Positions 11,390 to 24,308 of a stretch of 64,000 bases of DNA are shown piece after piece. Location of the stretch: NCBI GenBank assembly GCA_964247055.1, contig OZ176051.1:14632001-14696000 (forward strand). The letters run 5' to 3'. Both the position numbers and the translations under genes were made by a program. Under the pieces are notes generated by a model. That model did no database searches. It was given only the letters and a program-made list of their open reading frames with translations, and was not told the DNA's origin. The DNA comes from Paragordius varius (taxonomy: Eukaryota > Nematomorpha). How positions within the stretch are numbered: position 1 is the first letter of the stretch; the number at the start of each line of letters is the position of its first letter.

Positions 11390-12960
11390 CGATCAAGTAA
11401 CGCTATCAATGCACACCTCTTGCGAACAGACTCAAAACTTGTTAACGCCAAAGGCCAACATATACCGAAAATTACATCTGTTAGTTTTTCATAACTCTCT
11501 CAATCTGGAAGCATCAGCAACCACGACAACGTAATATTAACCAAAAAACGTTATATAATTAAACGTTTGGAAGATTTGGAGCTACTCTTTATTGCGATGG
11601 CCGAGCTATTTCTTCCCCCTCATATGAATGATTCAGAACTCGATCCTCCAATTTTAGCGGACGAAGTATTCACTTTGAAAGACATTCCTCTGATTCCTTA
11701 GGTGACAATGACCTCTCAATTTCGTGACTTGATTCCTATCTATTTAACAAATCTTTTCCAAAATGTGTTTAATCTCACAATTGGCCCAAGTCGGTCACAT
11801 CGTATATCCGTTCTTCAAAAATCCAATCCATATCACGATCGGTACTACCGAAAATAGCTATCAATATTAACCAAACCTCATCTCAAGATAATACACAAAA
11901 GAATTGCATAGACCCTTAATTATGATATTACTGATGCACAGGCTGGCTTTAGATCAAAGCGAAACACTACAAATATTAATACTTTCAGAGATATATCGGT
12001 AAAGTTTGCACTGCTGTTTTTTGGATTTCAATGTGTTTTACACAGTCGAAGACTGTCTCTACGTTTGATGCAATCGTTATATTCTAAGCAAACAGCTACG
12101 AACAAAACACCATACGATCTAGCTATCCTCAAAGATGTGAGACAAGGATATATCTCTACTCTACTGTTTAATTTATACAACATTAATTCACAATTATCCT
12201 AAACATATTGGAGCGCGTATTAGTGGTTTTACTGTATCCTATACGCTGAGGATACGGTTCCCTTCACGGAATCTCATTTGAACATGATTTACATCTTAAA
12301 TAGAGTTAAAATCCGAGCAAGTTTTATTGGTCTGAGGAACCGATCTAAATCTAAACTAATTATCCTTAACGCCCCCCAGATACCAATATTACTTTATCCT
12401 CCTCTATCGACTTAACCCATCATTGCAGTTATCTAATAATAATTGCATACGGGCACGTCTGCTTTAGGGCGTGTTACCATGAGCAAGCTGTTCAGAATTC
12501 GAAGCTTTGTTAATAAAAGTTTCAACCAACCATCCTAAAAGCGATGGTTTACCCCCTTTGCTATTTACGGGTCTGAGTCATGGGTTTGTAAATCCACGAA
12601 CAAAGCCTGCATCAACTCATTTTGTGGTAGTTCTGGAACATGGTCAATTTCTGAAAAGCCCATCTCCAATTCATATATTCTAAACTTTCTTAAACCTGAA
12701 TTTTTACATTATGATCTGGTGATCAACGAGCATTTAAGATATCTGGGCCACATCCTTTGATACGATTCCCTGGAAAATAACATTCTCCTTGGGTTGGTCG
12801 ATGGGATTCGCAAATAAAGGTGCCCTAAAAAGTGGTATATCGATATTATCAAATCAGTTGCTATCCTTACCATCTCTCGAATAATTCAAAAGTCACAAAA
12901 TCGTCCATAATGGAAAATTATTTTTAAGAAAGCTAAAAGTAACTACCCCACTAGGTTCTA
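11390..12960 (+). pseudogene. Degenerate RTE-like LINE reverse transcriptase
   Basis: Conserved reverse transcriptase blocks appear in order but in shifting frames: DEVFTLKDIPLIP near 11650, DAQAGFRSKRNTT near 11935, KDVRQGYISTLLFNLYN near 12133 (motif B), YAEDTVPF near 12239 (motif C with FADD altered to YAED), YGSESWVCKS near 12570 and YLGHIL near 12740. The order and the C-terminal block match the intact LINE ORF at 8098-9885, so it is the same broad clade, but divergence is high. Frameshifts and stops are numerous. No endonuclease domain, target duplication or clear ends were found. The left boundary is approximate. Confidence 0.75.
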
Positions 12961-13115
12961 AAAACAAAAATAATCAAAGGCAAAAATGTTCAAGTGAGTA
13001 AATATCTTTTACAGAAAAATGTGTTGTACATTCAAATTTAACCATATTAGTAATATTATTTGGCATTATATTGCATGTAATTAAATGCAGTATGTTCTAA
13101 TTAATTACTCTATTA

Positions 13116-14227
13116 CACTGGACAACAAATTTTTCTGCCACTCGAGTTTTTTGCATTTTCTGATATTTAGTATCATTTTAACAGTAAATCTGAAATAAAA
13201 ATTATAACTCGATGGATGAATTTTATATAATTTGATTTTTCGATTATGCGCCTTCTTTATCAAAATTATACTAAAAAATGTTTTTCTTTGAAAATATACA
13301 AGTAATGCCCATTGTAATATATCATTCGAAAGAGTAAAAAAAACTCTATAAAATGCATACTAATATGTATTACATTGACAGTTAATATTGGACACAAAGA
13401 GCGACAAACGCGCGAAGCGAGAGCATTTTTTTAATTATTATATTTTTAAAACTAATGGATGAAAATAGCTCAAACTTTGTTTAAATGGTGATGAATGTCC
13501 AAAAAAGATAACACAAGAAAGTTTTTTTGATTAAAACATTTTTTTATTGCTTTTATGTCACTCAAAACAGCCATTTTTAAGTTTTTTGTTTTTTAAAATT
13601 ACCATCTCATCAATAAATTTATTTTCTTTACGAGGCTGATAATTTCGAAATTTTAAAGAAAACACAAAGTTAAAGGTATTTTTGATCTTTTATAGTCATT
13701 ATGTAATAAATTTACAGTTATAACTATGCATTTTAGTATCCATTAGGTAAAATATTTATGATAATAATTTTATTAAAAAAGCAAACCAAAAGCTGTTTTC
13801 AAACATTTTTTTAAATTAAATACTAATATAACCCTAATAATTATATTAAAATAATTTATATGATTTTCAAATTAGTTTGTCTGTAAAAATTCTTGACTGA
13901 TTTAAGAATTGAAAATTTCGACCATTTAAATGCAAATAACTTTTACATCCGATTGATTTAAATGACTTACTTCCATTTAAAAGATGCAGTTTTTTGCGCT
14001 CTTTCGAATGATATAAAATACATGGCTTCATATCTAAAACTTTTAATTTTCGAAATTTCGAGTTTAATGTTAAATCGGGGCCAAAAATTATCGATAAACT
14101 CTAATATAAAAAAATTCTTGAATGCTAGACCAATTTCTTTTCAGATATATTAATTATGTACTTTAATGAAATAAATTTTAAATTTACAAGAATGGCAGTT
14201 AAAAAAGTTAAAATTTGTTGTCTAGTG
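13116..14227. mobile_element. CACTA-like non-autonomous DNA transposon
   Basis: About 1.1 kb, with ends CACTGGACAACAAATTTT and, reverse-complemented, CACTAGACAACAAATTTT, flanked by the trinucleotide TTA on both sides. A CACTR terminus with a 3-bp target duplication is the signature of the CMC (CACTA/EnSpm/Chapaev) superfamily; a TTA duplication alone would also fit PIF/Harbinger. No transposase frame is present. The interior has weak long-range inverted symmetry around ttcgaaagag and ctctttcgaa. Confidence 0.65.
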
Positions 14228-14228
14228 T

Positions 14229-15599
14229 TATCATACCTTTTATAGATTGGCACAGAATAATTATAATCATTGATTTGGATAATACCATAACTACAATAAT
14301 TTATGTTTTTGATAAAATAAAAAAATAATAATAAATTTTTTTATAATATGATTAGTACAAAGTTCATAATAAATTGTTTTGCTAATGCGAGCACACACAC
14401 TTTTTACTATTAATAGCCAATAAATTAGAAAATTCGAATATTTGATAAATATTATTGTTTAATTTGATACGCAGGGGTGTAATTAATGGGGGATAAGGAG
14501 ATTGATGGACCTGGCGCCATAGTAAAAGGGACGCCGGATTTTTTCAATTTTATTTTAAGAAAATAGTTAATTAAAAGTATTTTTTTAAATAATATATAAA
14601 AAATCACCCATTTATGAGTACGGTTTAAATTTGATTTCAGCAAAATGCAGGCGTTGCATGGAAGGGGGCGGCATCACGAATTTATGCACCGAGGGCCAGA
14701 AATGCAAGCCACGCCTCTATTTATACGTAATGCTACATAAATTTAATAAATACCAGTCTGGGTTTATAAATGAAAGTTTTAGGTTTAATATCATGAGATT
14801 AAATAAAAAAATCTTGGGATGTGATTATAAGTTAATTAACAGCTAGCAAACTTGACTAGTAGCTTGCGGGCTAAATTGTGTAAGTCTGTTTTGTTATCGT
14901 GAATACATTTACGATCAAGATAGTTAATAGCTCTCTCATATATATTTTAAAGTACTCTATAAAAACTATTTAACATTTTTAAGATTGTAAAAAAATGGAG
15001 AATAGTAAACGTAAATAATTAGGGATATTGTTATTTTTGTTTTGGTACAAATCTCTTCAAACCCCTTAAAATAAAATTATTATTTTTAATAAAGATCTAT
15101 AGTGTTTTGGTCGATAGCAAGTGAAAAAGACGGTTTTAACTAAAGATTTTTAAAAAATTAAACTATAACAAATCGTTTTATATAAATATTTATATATTTT
15201 AGGTCGATGTTATATTATTAGTGTTGATTTTCGAAATGATTTAAATTCCATTTTATATATGTTATTTGATTTGTAACAGCGCTGGCTCGAAAACAAGCTA
15301 ATTTGAATTAGAATATTTAGGCGTTAATTGCGTTTCTGAGGGAGTTTGTTATATAAAAGCTGTTTAATGCTATGAAAAAAGTAAAAAATTATTAATAACT
15401 TTTTTCGGCGAATTCATATTGTTTTTAACTATATATGCTTAGATATAATGAATATCTAACATTAAAAATAGATATTATTTTATTTTATAATAACAAATTT
15501 TGTGTCATTGGCGATGAGAGAGATTGATTAAGATATTTTTACAAATTAGCATATTAACCTGATATCTTGATAAAACAAAGTAAGTCAATTGCTCCAATT
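14229..15599. other. AT-rich spacer
   Basis: Only short frames with no recognisable family. The patch at 14470-14720 is somewhat richer in G and C, but I cannot assign it. Confidence 0.35.
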
Positions 15600-17761
15600 T
15601 AAAAGTGATGAATACATTTATTAATCTACATTTACCTAAAATTGAGTCAATAAAAAACTTGTATTTGAAATTGAAGTAGATATGGTTAAGTTAGCTATAA
15701 GTTTCTTATAAGTCATTTATTAAAAAAATTGGCTATCGTATGATTCAATTATACATAGTAACGAACGCAACTATAGGCCATATTTGTGTTGCCATTATTT
15801 TATTACTGACATATTAAATAAAACTGTCGAGACGAAATACAAGAGCGCCAGAAGATATACCGCTTTGCTAATTATAGTTCCGAAATGGTTGATAATAACT
15901 CTTGTTATTGTAGTTAATATAAATTTATTGGAGTTTTAATTTGTTAGAATATTGAAAATTAACTTAATCACAATATCATATTTCAAAAAACTTGTATTGC
16001 AATTTTATTCTTACGTTTGCTGGCCAAGATTACTTGTAGAAATCCAAAATTGTTTCAATTTGGCATATTGATAAACTTTAATTTATTTGTAGATTTAAAA
16101 CGCTAGACAAATTCAAGTTAATAAATGCCTCTTTATAATAATGTTGTTTAGTAAAATAAGGTAAATGTTTTCTATTTTTAAATTTTTTAGTTAATAGGTT
16201 TTGTATTTCATATGTTATTGTAACTCTCCTGATTTGGTAAATTTATTTTATTTAATTCGAGCAAGATATATAACTAATAGTCTATAAAATATATGAAGGT
16301 TATTGTTTAATATAAATCAGACTTTTAAAAACGTGTTAAATATTTTGAAATGTTTTTCCTTCAGACAACATGTGGGGTTTTTACCTTTTATTTTTCATAT
16401 ATAATTATACCCCTGATTATATTTAACTCAACAATACTGAAACAATTATAAGATTTATACACATATATAAATGTGATATTATACGCTATATATTTTTTAA
16501 AAAATCACCCATGATTTTTATTATATAACCTAAAGGTCCCAAAAAATCTAAATTTCTAATTTATAAAATTTATAATTTTATTTTATGATTAATAAAAAAT
16601 ATTTGTATATAACTAATTACATTTTCTCAGTATAATTTTAATTTTATTGTAATTTAACACAATAAATCATATAAATATAATAGTTTTGAGACGGATAACT
16701 TTATACGCTTAATTAGGATAATATCAATTTCTAATTGTATCTTTACAATTAACTAGGTACGTGAAATCTAAAAAAATAAGAAGTATAACAAAAAAAGTTT
16801 ATTCTATAAAGGTAACATGCATAATAAACGATTGAGTAAACTTAATAAGTTGTTTACTTATATTTCTAAATACAGAAATCCAAAAAATTAATCATTTATT
16901 TTCGTTGTTATTTCTTACATTTACGAAATTTTGTTATTGTATTTAACCTGGGCATTTTAAAATATATAATTAAAAGAATTGGCCGTATGATTAACGTAGT
17001 AACGAACGCAACTATAGGCCATATTTGTCTTGCCATTATTTTATTAGTGATATATTAAATACAACTGTCGAGACGAAATTCATGAGCGCCTGAAGAAATA
17101 AATTCTATTTCAATGAAAAAACCGCTTTAGCTAATTATAATCCCGATATGGTTAATAATAACTCTTGTAACTGTATTTTAAATCGCAGAGCATTACAAAA
17201 ATATTATTCAATATTAATTTATTGGAGTTTAAATTTGTTAAAATATTCAGGAAAAATTAACTTACTCCCTATATCATAACACTTGTATTCCAATTTTATT
17301 GTTACGTTTGTTGGCAAAGTTTTTTGTACAAAATTCATTTAATTTAGCTTATTGATAAACTTTAATTTACTTGTAGATTTAAAACGCTAGACAAATTCAA
17401 GTTAATAAATGCCTCTTTATTATAATGTTGTTTAGTAAAATAAGGTAAATGTTTTCTATTTTTAAATTTTTAGTTAATAAAGTTTTGTATTTCATTTGTT
17501 AATGTTTTTTCCTGATTTGGTAAATTTGTACTTAATTTGAGCAAGATAACTAATAGTCTATAAAATATATGAAGGTTATTGTTTTATATAAATCAGACTT
17601 TAAAAACGTGTTAAATATTTTGAAATGTTTTTCCTTCAGACAACATGTGGGGTTTTTACCTTTTATTTTTCATATATAATTATACCCCTGATTATATTTA
17701 ACTCAACAATATTGAAACAATTATAAGATTTATACACATATATAAATGTGATATTATACGC

Positions 17762-20483
17762 CAGGGGTGGCCACACTTTTTTTGTCGCGAGCTTTTTTTT
17801 TGGCTTTTTTGTTAAAAAAAGAGTTCGCGGTCACCCAGAAATATTTATCAAAAAAACTCAATCAACACTTTAAATGATGTATATACCTGCTTTACAGATT
17901 AGAGTGACTTGTTTAAACCATTTTAAAATTGTAATTTTTTTATCTATCAACCAAATACAAAAATAATTTTAATTAAAAGACAACGGGTTATTAACTACCT
18001 TAATTTTTTAACCAACATAAAACACTTCAAAATATTTATTTATTAAATTTCTATTATATGAAATTTTACAATATAAAAATTTAAACAATGCATTTGAAAT
18101 TACAGGGGAGAATACATTTATGATACAAAAAATAAAAGAAATAAAAAATAGCATTCCAATTTAGAACCATAATTTGAACATAAATAAGAGTACATTAAAA
18201 TTGTATCAGTTTTAATTCTATCCACATATTTTTTAGTAAATCGGCTTTTTCCTAAGCGAAAATACAACTCGATAAACATCCATATTTAATAAAGAAAAAA
18301 ATATTTATAACGCCCGACTGCGAAAAAATTCAGAAAGTTTATCTAAATTAGGTTCAAATGAAGTCAAAGCAATTCTCAAACATGATTCTAAATGTTTATT
18401 AGTTAATTGTGATTTCTGTTTAGTTTTGATAGCATTCATAATTGAAAAAGCCGATTCACATAAATATGTGGATCCAAAAAAAGAAGTGAATAATGCAGCG
18501 GTTTTCCAAATATGGGGGTATTTATCTGTATTTATAAATTTATATATATCTGATCCTAATGATTTTAGATGGATATCGCATTTAACATTATTAATTCCTC
18601 TTCCAACTGTGCTAAATTTGGTACACTAAGAAAGTGGCTGAGTTTTTGAGCAATATATTCAACATTATTATTATTATTAAATGGGCATGATAAAAAAATA
18701 GCGATGTCTTTAAGTTTATTTATAGATGAAAATCGTTTTTCAAAATCATTAATAAGCAGACCAATATCATCTGCATATAGATTCTCTATTTTTTCAGACA
18801 CTGCTGCTTGATTAAAAAAATGTTTTAAATCTCGGTTTTTTAATTGTGTTTCTACTACTGTTAGTGTTTCCTTAAAAGATTTTAAAGCACCCATCATATC
18901 CATTATTGTTTTATCTTTTCCTTGTAATTGGATGTTTTAATTTATGCAATTTTTCCGTGATATCGCATAAAAATGCAAGATCAAGCAGCCAATCTTGATC
19001 TTTCAATTCAGGGTATGAAAATTTAGAATTCTCTAAAAAAATTTCTATTTGTGGTAAAATTGCCTAAATCTAATTAAAAATGCGGCACGACTCAACCACC
19101 TTACATCAGTATGTAATAAAAGTTCTCCATATTCCACGCCGCACTCATTTAACAAAATTCGAAATTGGCGGCGGGACAAGCTTTTTGTTCGAATGGCGTT
19201 AACAATTTTAAAACAGGGGTTCATTACATGATGGTATTTTAAAACTTTTGAACATAAAACTTGATTATGGATTATACAATGGTAATCAATGAACTTGGGA
19301 AATGCACTGTGATTTTTACATAAAGCGATAAAGCCGTTGTTAACGCCAATCATAGCTGGAGCTCCATCAGTAGATATAGATGCGAGTTTTACGATGGGAA
19401 GTTTCGTATCTGTGATAAATTTATAAAAAGAATCAAAAATATCCTGCCCTCTGGTTCGTTCGTGGAGAGGTATTATAGTTAATAATTCCTCCTTTGCAGA
19501 TAAATCACTAAATATCATACGAATAAAAATGCATAATTGGGCGATAACATAATCGGTGGACTCATCGAGTTGCAAGGAAAAAAATACAGTTATTAATATT
19601 TTCATGTAAAATTTCATCAAGATTATACTAATATCTTCAGCCCTGCGCATAACGGTATTTCTCGATAAGCTTATACTTTTAATAGCTGTCATAATATTAT
19701 TTTTGTTATCAAAATTTTCAAATAAAATATCACAAGCGCTAATAAAGGCTTCTTTAAATATTTCACCATCTTGGAATGGCTTATTGTTCCGAATGAGTAT
19801 TTCCGCTACCTTGAATGAAGCAATCGTAGCATTTTTATAGTCTTTGTTGTATTTAAGTATGCTATTTTGTGAGGCGGATAATTGTTCTTTTAATTCCTTT
19901 ACTTTAATGTTGCGTTCTTGAGTTTGTAAGGGGTAGTTTTTGGAGTAATGTGGATGCAGAGATCTATAATGTCTTTCAATATTTGACTTTTTGGGCAAAG
20001 CAACAGTACTATTGCATATTAGACAGGTGCATGTTTCATTTATCATAATAAAAAAGTATTCATGCTCCCAATCTTTCTTGTATCTGTACAACTTTTTTTG
20101 GCTCATTCTAAAATATAAGTTTTAAAAACCTACTTTTGGTGTATCAAATCAAATCTAACTTCACGATTATGCTTCTGATTTATGAATAAGCTTTGCTCAA
20201 AGTTTTAATATATTCAAGGGAAATGACTGATTTTAAGTTTTAATGCAAATGCTCCAAAACATATGAATTATAATTAATAAAATATTTTTTTACACCCTTT
20301 TCTTAGACGTTTTTTTTTAATTTAAACCGTATTTTTTTGTATTTTAAATTTAAATTCGCTCAGAAGTAGCCAACTATCCGAAAAAAATCAATTAAATTTT
20401 TTAAAAAAAATATTTTCAGGCGGTCACTTTTTGAGTTGTCGCGGTCACGAAAGTGACCGCGGTCACCTCGTTGGCCACCCCTG
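17762..20483 (-). mobile_element. hAT transposon (ZBED5/GTF2IRD2-like type)
   Basis: A 2,722-bp element with ends CAGGGGTGGCCA and, reverse-complemented, CAGGGGTGGCCAACGAGG, flanked by the perfect 8-bp duplication TTATACGC (17754-17761 and 20484-20491). Empty sites survive in the neighbouring array units near 16478 and 22117, where ttatacgctatatattt is uninterrupted. The 8-bp duplication and CAGGGGTGGCCA termini are typical of hAT elements related to ZBED-type domesticated genes. The minus strand carries a nearly complete transposase. The insertion occurred after the tandem array formed. Confidence 0.93.
18305..20106 (-). pseudogene. hAT transposase, nearly complete, with about three frameshifts
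   Basis: The first 353 codons are open from MSQKKLYRYKKDW at 20106. A BED-like zinc finger has C28-x2-C31 with H46-x4-H51. The hAT catalytic region shows LDESTD with D181, STDGAPAM with D247, a CxxH pair at C277/H280, and DVRWLSR around R336/W337. After about codon 350 the frame shifts; the homologous reading continues through ILPQIEIFLEN and LAFLCDITEKLHKL, shifts again into NIQLQGKDKTIMD, and shifts a third time near 18570 into the C-terminal dimerisation block (FGSTYLCESAF, SQLTNKHLESCLRIA), ending in RSRAL and a stop at 18305. With so few lesions the element is young, but this copy cannot make a full transposase. Confidence 0.9.
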
Positions 20484-22220
20484 TTATACGCTATATATTT
20501 TTTAAAAAATCACCCATGATTTTTATTATATAACCTAAAGGTCCCAAAAAATCTAAATTTCTAATTTATAAAATTTATAATTTTATTTTATGATTAATAA
20601 AAAATATTTGTATTTAACTAATTACATTTTCTCAGTATAATTTTAATTTTATTGTAATTTAACACAATAAATCATATAATAGTTTTGAGAGGATAACTTT
20701 ATACGATTAATTAGGATAATATCAATTTCTAATTGTATCTTTACAATTAACTGGGTGCGTCTAAAAAATAAAAATATAACGAAAAAAGTTTATTTTATAA
20801 AGGAAACATGCATAATAAACGATTGAGTAAACTTAATAAGTTGTTTACTTATATTTCTAAATACAGAAATCCGAAAAATTAATCATTTATTTTCGTTGTT
20901 ATTTCTAACATTTACGAAATTTTGTTATTGTATTTAACCTGCGTATAAGGTTACTTAATAACAATTCGCTGAATTACAAAATCTTCATTTTCAATTAATA
21001 AAGTACAAAATTTTTAGAGACTTTTTGCGTCTAACAATAATTTTATATTAAATCAAAACACTAACCTTATATCTAAAATAGCTAATGGTTGATTTATATT
21101 ATCCTTTCTTAAATGGTTTTGGATATTTTCAATATCTATATGTTTGGCATTTATATTATCCTATTAATTTTACTAAGGTTAATCCAAAGACTTTGACAAA
21201 AAGTGATGAATACATTTATTACTTTACATTTACCTAAAATTGAGTTAATAAAAAACTTGTATTTGAAAATGAAGTAGATATGGTTAAGTTAGCTATTTCT
21301 TATAGGGCATTTTAAAATATATAATTAAAAGAATTGGCCGTATGATTAACATAGTAACGAACGCAACTATAGGCCATATTTGTGTTGCCATTATTATATT
21401 AGTGACATATTAAATAAAACTGTCGAGACGAAATTCATGAGCGCCTGAAGAAATAAATTCTATTTCAATGAAAAAACCGCTTTAGCTAATTATAATCCCG
21501 ATATGGTTAATAATAACTCTTGTAACTGTATTTTAAATCGCAGAGCATTACAAAAATATTATTCAATATTAATTTATTGGAGTTTAAATTTGTTAGAATA
21601 ATCAGGAAAAATTAACTTACTCCCTACATATTTCAACGTTATATTCCAATTTTATTGTTACGTTTGTTGGCAAAGATTACTTGTAGTAATCCAAAATTCA
21701 TTTAAATTTAGCATAGTGATAAACTTTAATTAACTTGTAGATTTAAAACGCTAGACAAATTCAAGTTAATAAATGCCTCTTTATAATAATGTTGTTTAGT
21801 AAAATAAGGTAAATGTTTTCTATTTTCAAATTTTTAGTTAATAAAGTTTTGTATTTCATTTGTTATTGTTTTTTCCTGATTTGGTAAATTTGTACTTAAT
21901 TTGAGCAAGATAACTAATAGTCTATAAAATATATGAAGGTTATTGTTTTATATAAATCAGACTGTTAAAAACGTGTTAAATATTTTGAAATGTTTTTCCT
22001 TCAGACAACATGTGGGGTTTTTACCTTTTATTTTTCATATATAATTATACCCCTAATTTTGTTTAACTTCAACAATACTGAAACAATTATATGATTTATA
22101 CACATATGTAATATTATACGCTATATATTTTTTAAAAAATCACCCATGTTTTTTATTATATAACCTAAAGGTCCCAAAAAATCTAAATTTATAAAATTTA
22201 TAATTTTATTATATGATTAA

Positions 22221-22803
22221 CACTTGGATGCAACACACTCATTTTAGTCCTTCGATTCAAATTGGGGCAGTTGGATACCCCAGGCCTGTTTAAAATCAAA
22301 TACTTTAAAAAGTATGGAAGAAATCAAAACCATGGCAAAATTTTACACTTATATAACATTAATAAACCGAAAAATATAAAAAAATTTATTCAAAAATACT
22401 GAATATTACTTATTGTAAGCTAAAACCGAAAGGTAAAAATTTCGTCAACGTGGCATGTGTCAAATTGTAAAATTGAAAAATAATACAAAATAAATCGCTT
22501 TTTCCATTTCTATCAATGTTAGATGTGATTTAAATAAAAAATTAGCTTTAATTATACCCTTAACACTTAATGAAGACGATATTTTGCAAAAATTTTGCAA
22601 ATTAAAAATGGCGTCGAAGTAGTTTGACATGAAACTTTTTTTTTCAAAACAAAATTTTATTTAAATATTTTGGCATATTTATATAATTTATATTAGGATA
22701 GAAGCATAAATTTAAATTGGGACCGTTTCCTTCAGTAGTTTTTCAAAAATCTTAACTTTAATTTTGTCTGGGGTATTTAGATACCCCAATTTGAATCGAA
22801 GTG
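22221..22803. mobile_element. piggyBac-like MITE (copy 1), TTAA target duplication
   Basis: 583 bp with ends CACTTGGAT and, reverse-complemented, CACTTCGATTC, flanked by TTAA at 22217-22220 and 22804-22807. The empty site gattaataaaaaat is preserved in the neighbouring units near 16585 and 20591, proving that exactly one TTAA was duplicated. TTAA duplication is the hallmark of piggyBac. The interior is non-coding; just inside each end a gataccccag/attggggt block forms further inverted symmetry. Confidence 0.85.
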
Positions 22804-24308
22804 TTAATAAAAAATATTTGTATTTGTAATTAGATTTTCTTAGTATAATTTTAATTTTATTGTAATTTAACACAATAAATAATATAAATATAATAGTTTT
22901 GGGTCGGATAACTTTATACGCTTAATTAGGATAATATCAATTTCTAATTGTATCTTTACAATTAACTAGGTGCGTCTAAAAAAATAAAAGTATAACGAAA
23001 AAAGTTTATTTTATAAAGAGGTAGCATGCATTAGAAACGATTGAGTAAACTCAATAGGTTGTTATTTCTAATTATAAAACTTCCAAGAAATCAATCATTT
23101 ATTTTTGTTGTAATATCTTAATTTAATGTTATATCTAACCTGCGCATAAGGTTAGTTAATAATAATTCGCTGAATTACAAAATCTACATTTCAATTAAAG
23201 TACAAAATTTTTAATTTGCGTCTAACAATAAATATATATTATAATCAAAATATTATATCTAAAATAGCTAATGGTTGATTTATATTGTCCTTTCTTAAAT
23301 GGTTTTGGATATTTTCAATATCTATATGTTTGGCATTTATATTATCCTATTAATTTTACTAAGGTTAATCCAAAGACTTTGACAAAAAGTGATGAATACA
23401 TTTTTTAATTTACATTTACCTAAAATTGAGTTAATAAAAAACTAGTATTTGAAAATGAAGTAGATATGGTTAAGTTAGCTATTTCTTATAGGGCATTTTA
23501 AAATATATAATTAAAAGAATTGGCCGTATGATTAACATAGTAACGAACGCAACTATAGGCCATATTTGTGTTGCCATTATTATATTAGTGACATATTAAA
23601 TAAAACTGTCGAGACGAAATTCATGAGCGCCTGAAGAAATAAATTCTATTTCAATGAAAAAACCGCTTTAGCTAATTATAATCCCGATATGGTTAATAAT
23701 AACTCTTGTAACTGTATTTTAAATCGCAGAGCATTACAAAAATATTATTCAATATTAATTTATTGGAGTTTAAATTTGTTAGAATAATCAGGAAAAATTA
23801 ACTTACTCCCTACATATTTCAACGTTATATTCCAATTTTATTGTTACGTTTGTTGGCAAAGATTACTTGTAGTAATCCAAAATTCATTTAAATTTAGCAT
23901 AGTGATAAACTTTAATTTACTTGTAGATTTAAAACGCTAGACAAATTCAAGTTAATAAATGCCTCTTTATAATAATGTTGTTTAGTAAAATAAGGTAAAT
24001 GTTTTCTATTTTTAAATTTTTAGTTAATAAAGTTTTGTATTTCACATGTTATTGTTTTTTCCTGATTTGGTAAATTTGTACTTAATTTGAGCAAGGTAAC
24101 TAATAGTCTATAAAATATATGAAGGTTATTGTTTTATGTAAATCACACTGTTAAAAACGTGTTAAATATTTGAAAATGTTTTTCCTTCAGACAACATGTG
24201 GGGTTTTTACCTTTTATTTTTCATATATAATTATACCCCTGATTATATTAAACTCAACAATACTGAAACAATTATAAGATTTATACACATATATAAATGT
24301 GATATTAT

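Larger units (their letters stand above)
15600..24308. repeat. Tandem array of about 1.6-kb units, four copies
   Basis: The landmark ggcattttaaaatatataa starts units at 16951, 21306 and 23492; an earlier partial unit begins near 15600. Removing inserted elements gives unit lengths of about 1,625 bp (16951-21305) and 1,599 bp (21306-23491). The first unit lacks roughly 360 bp at its right end, and the last stops at 24308 against Helitron sequence. Shared blocks include taacgaacgcaactataggc, cttcagacaacatgtggggt and acgattgagtaaact. The units hold no open frame or promoter I recognise. They could be a complex satellite or a tandemly duplicated non-coding transposon. Confidence 0.85.
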
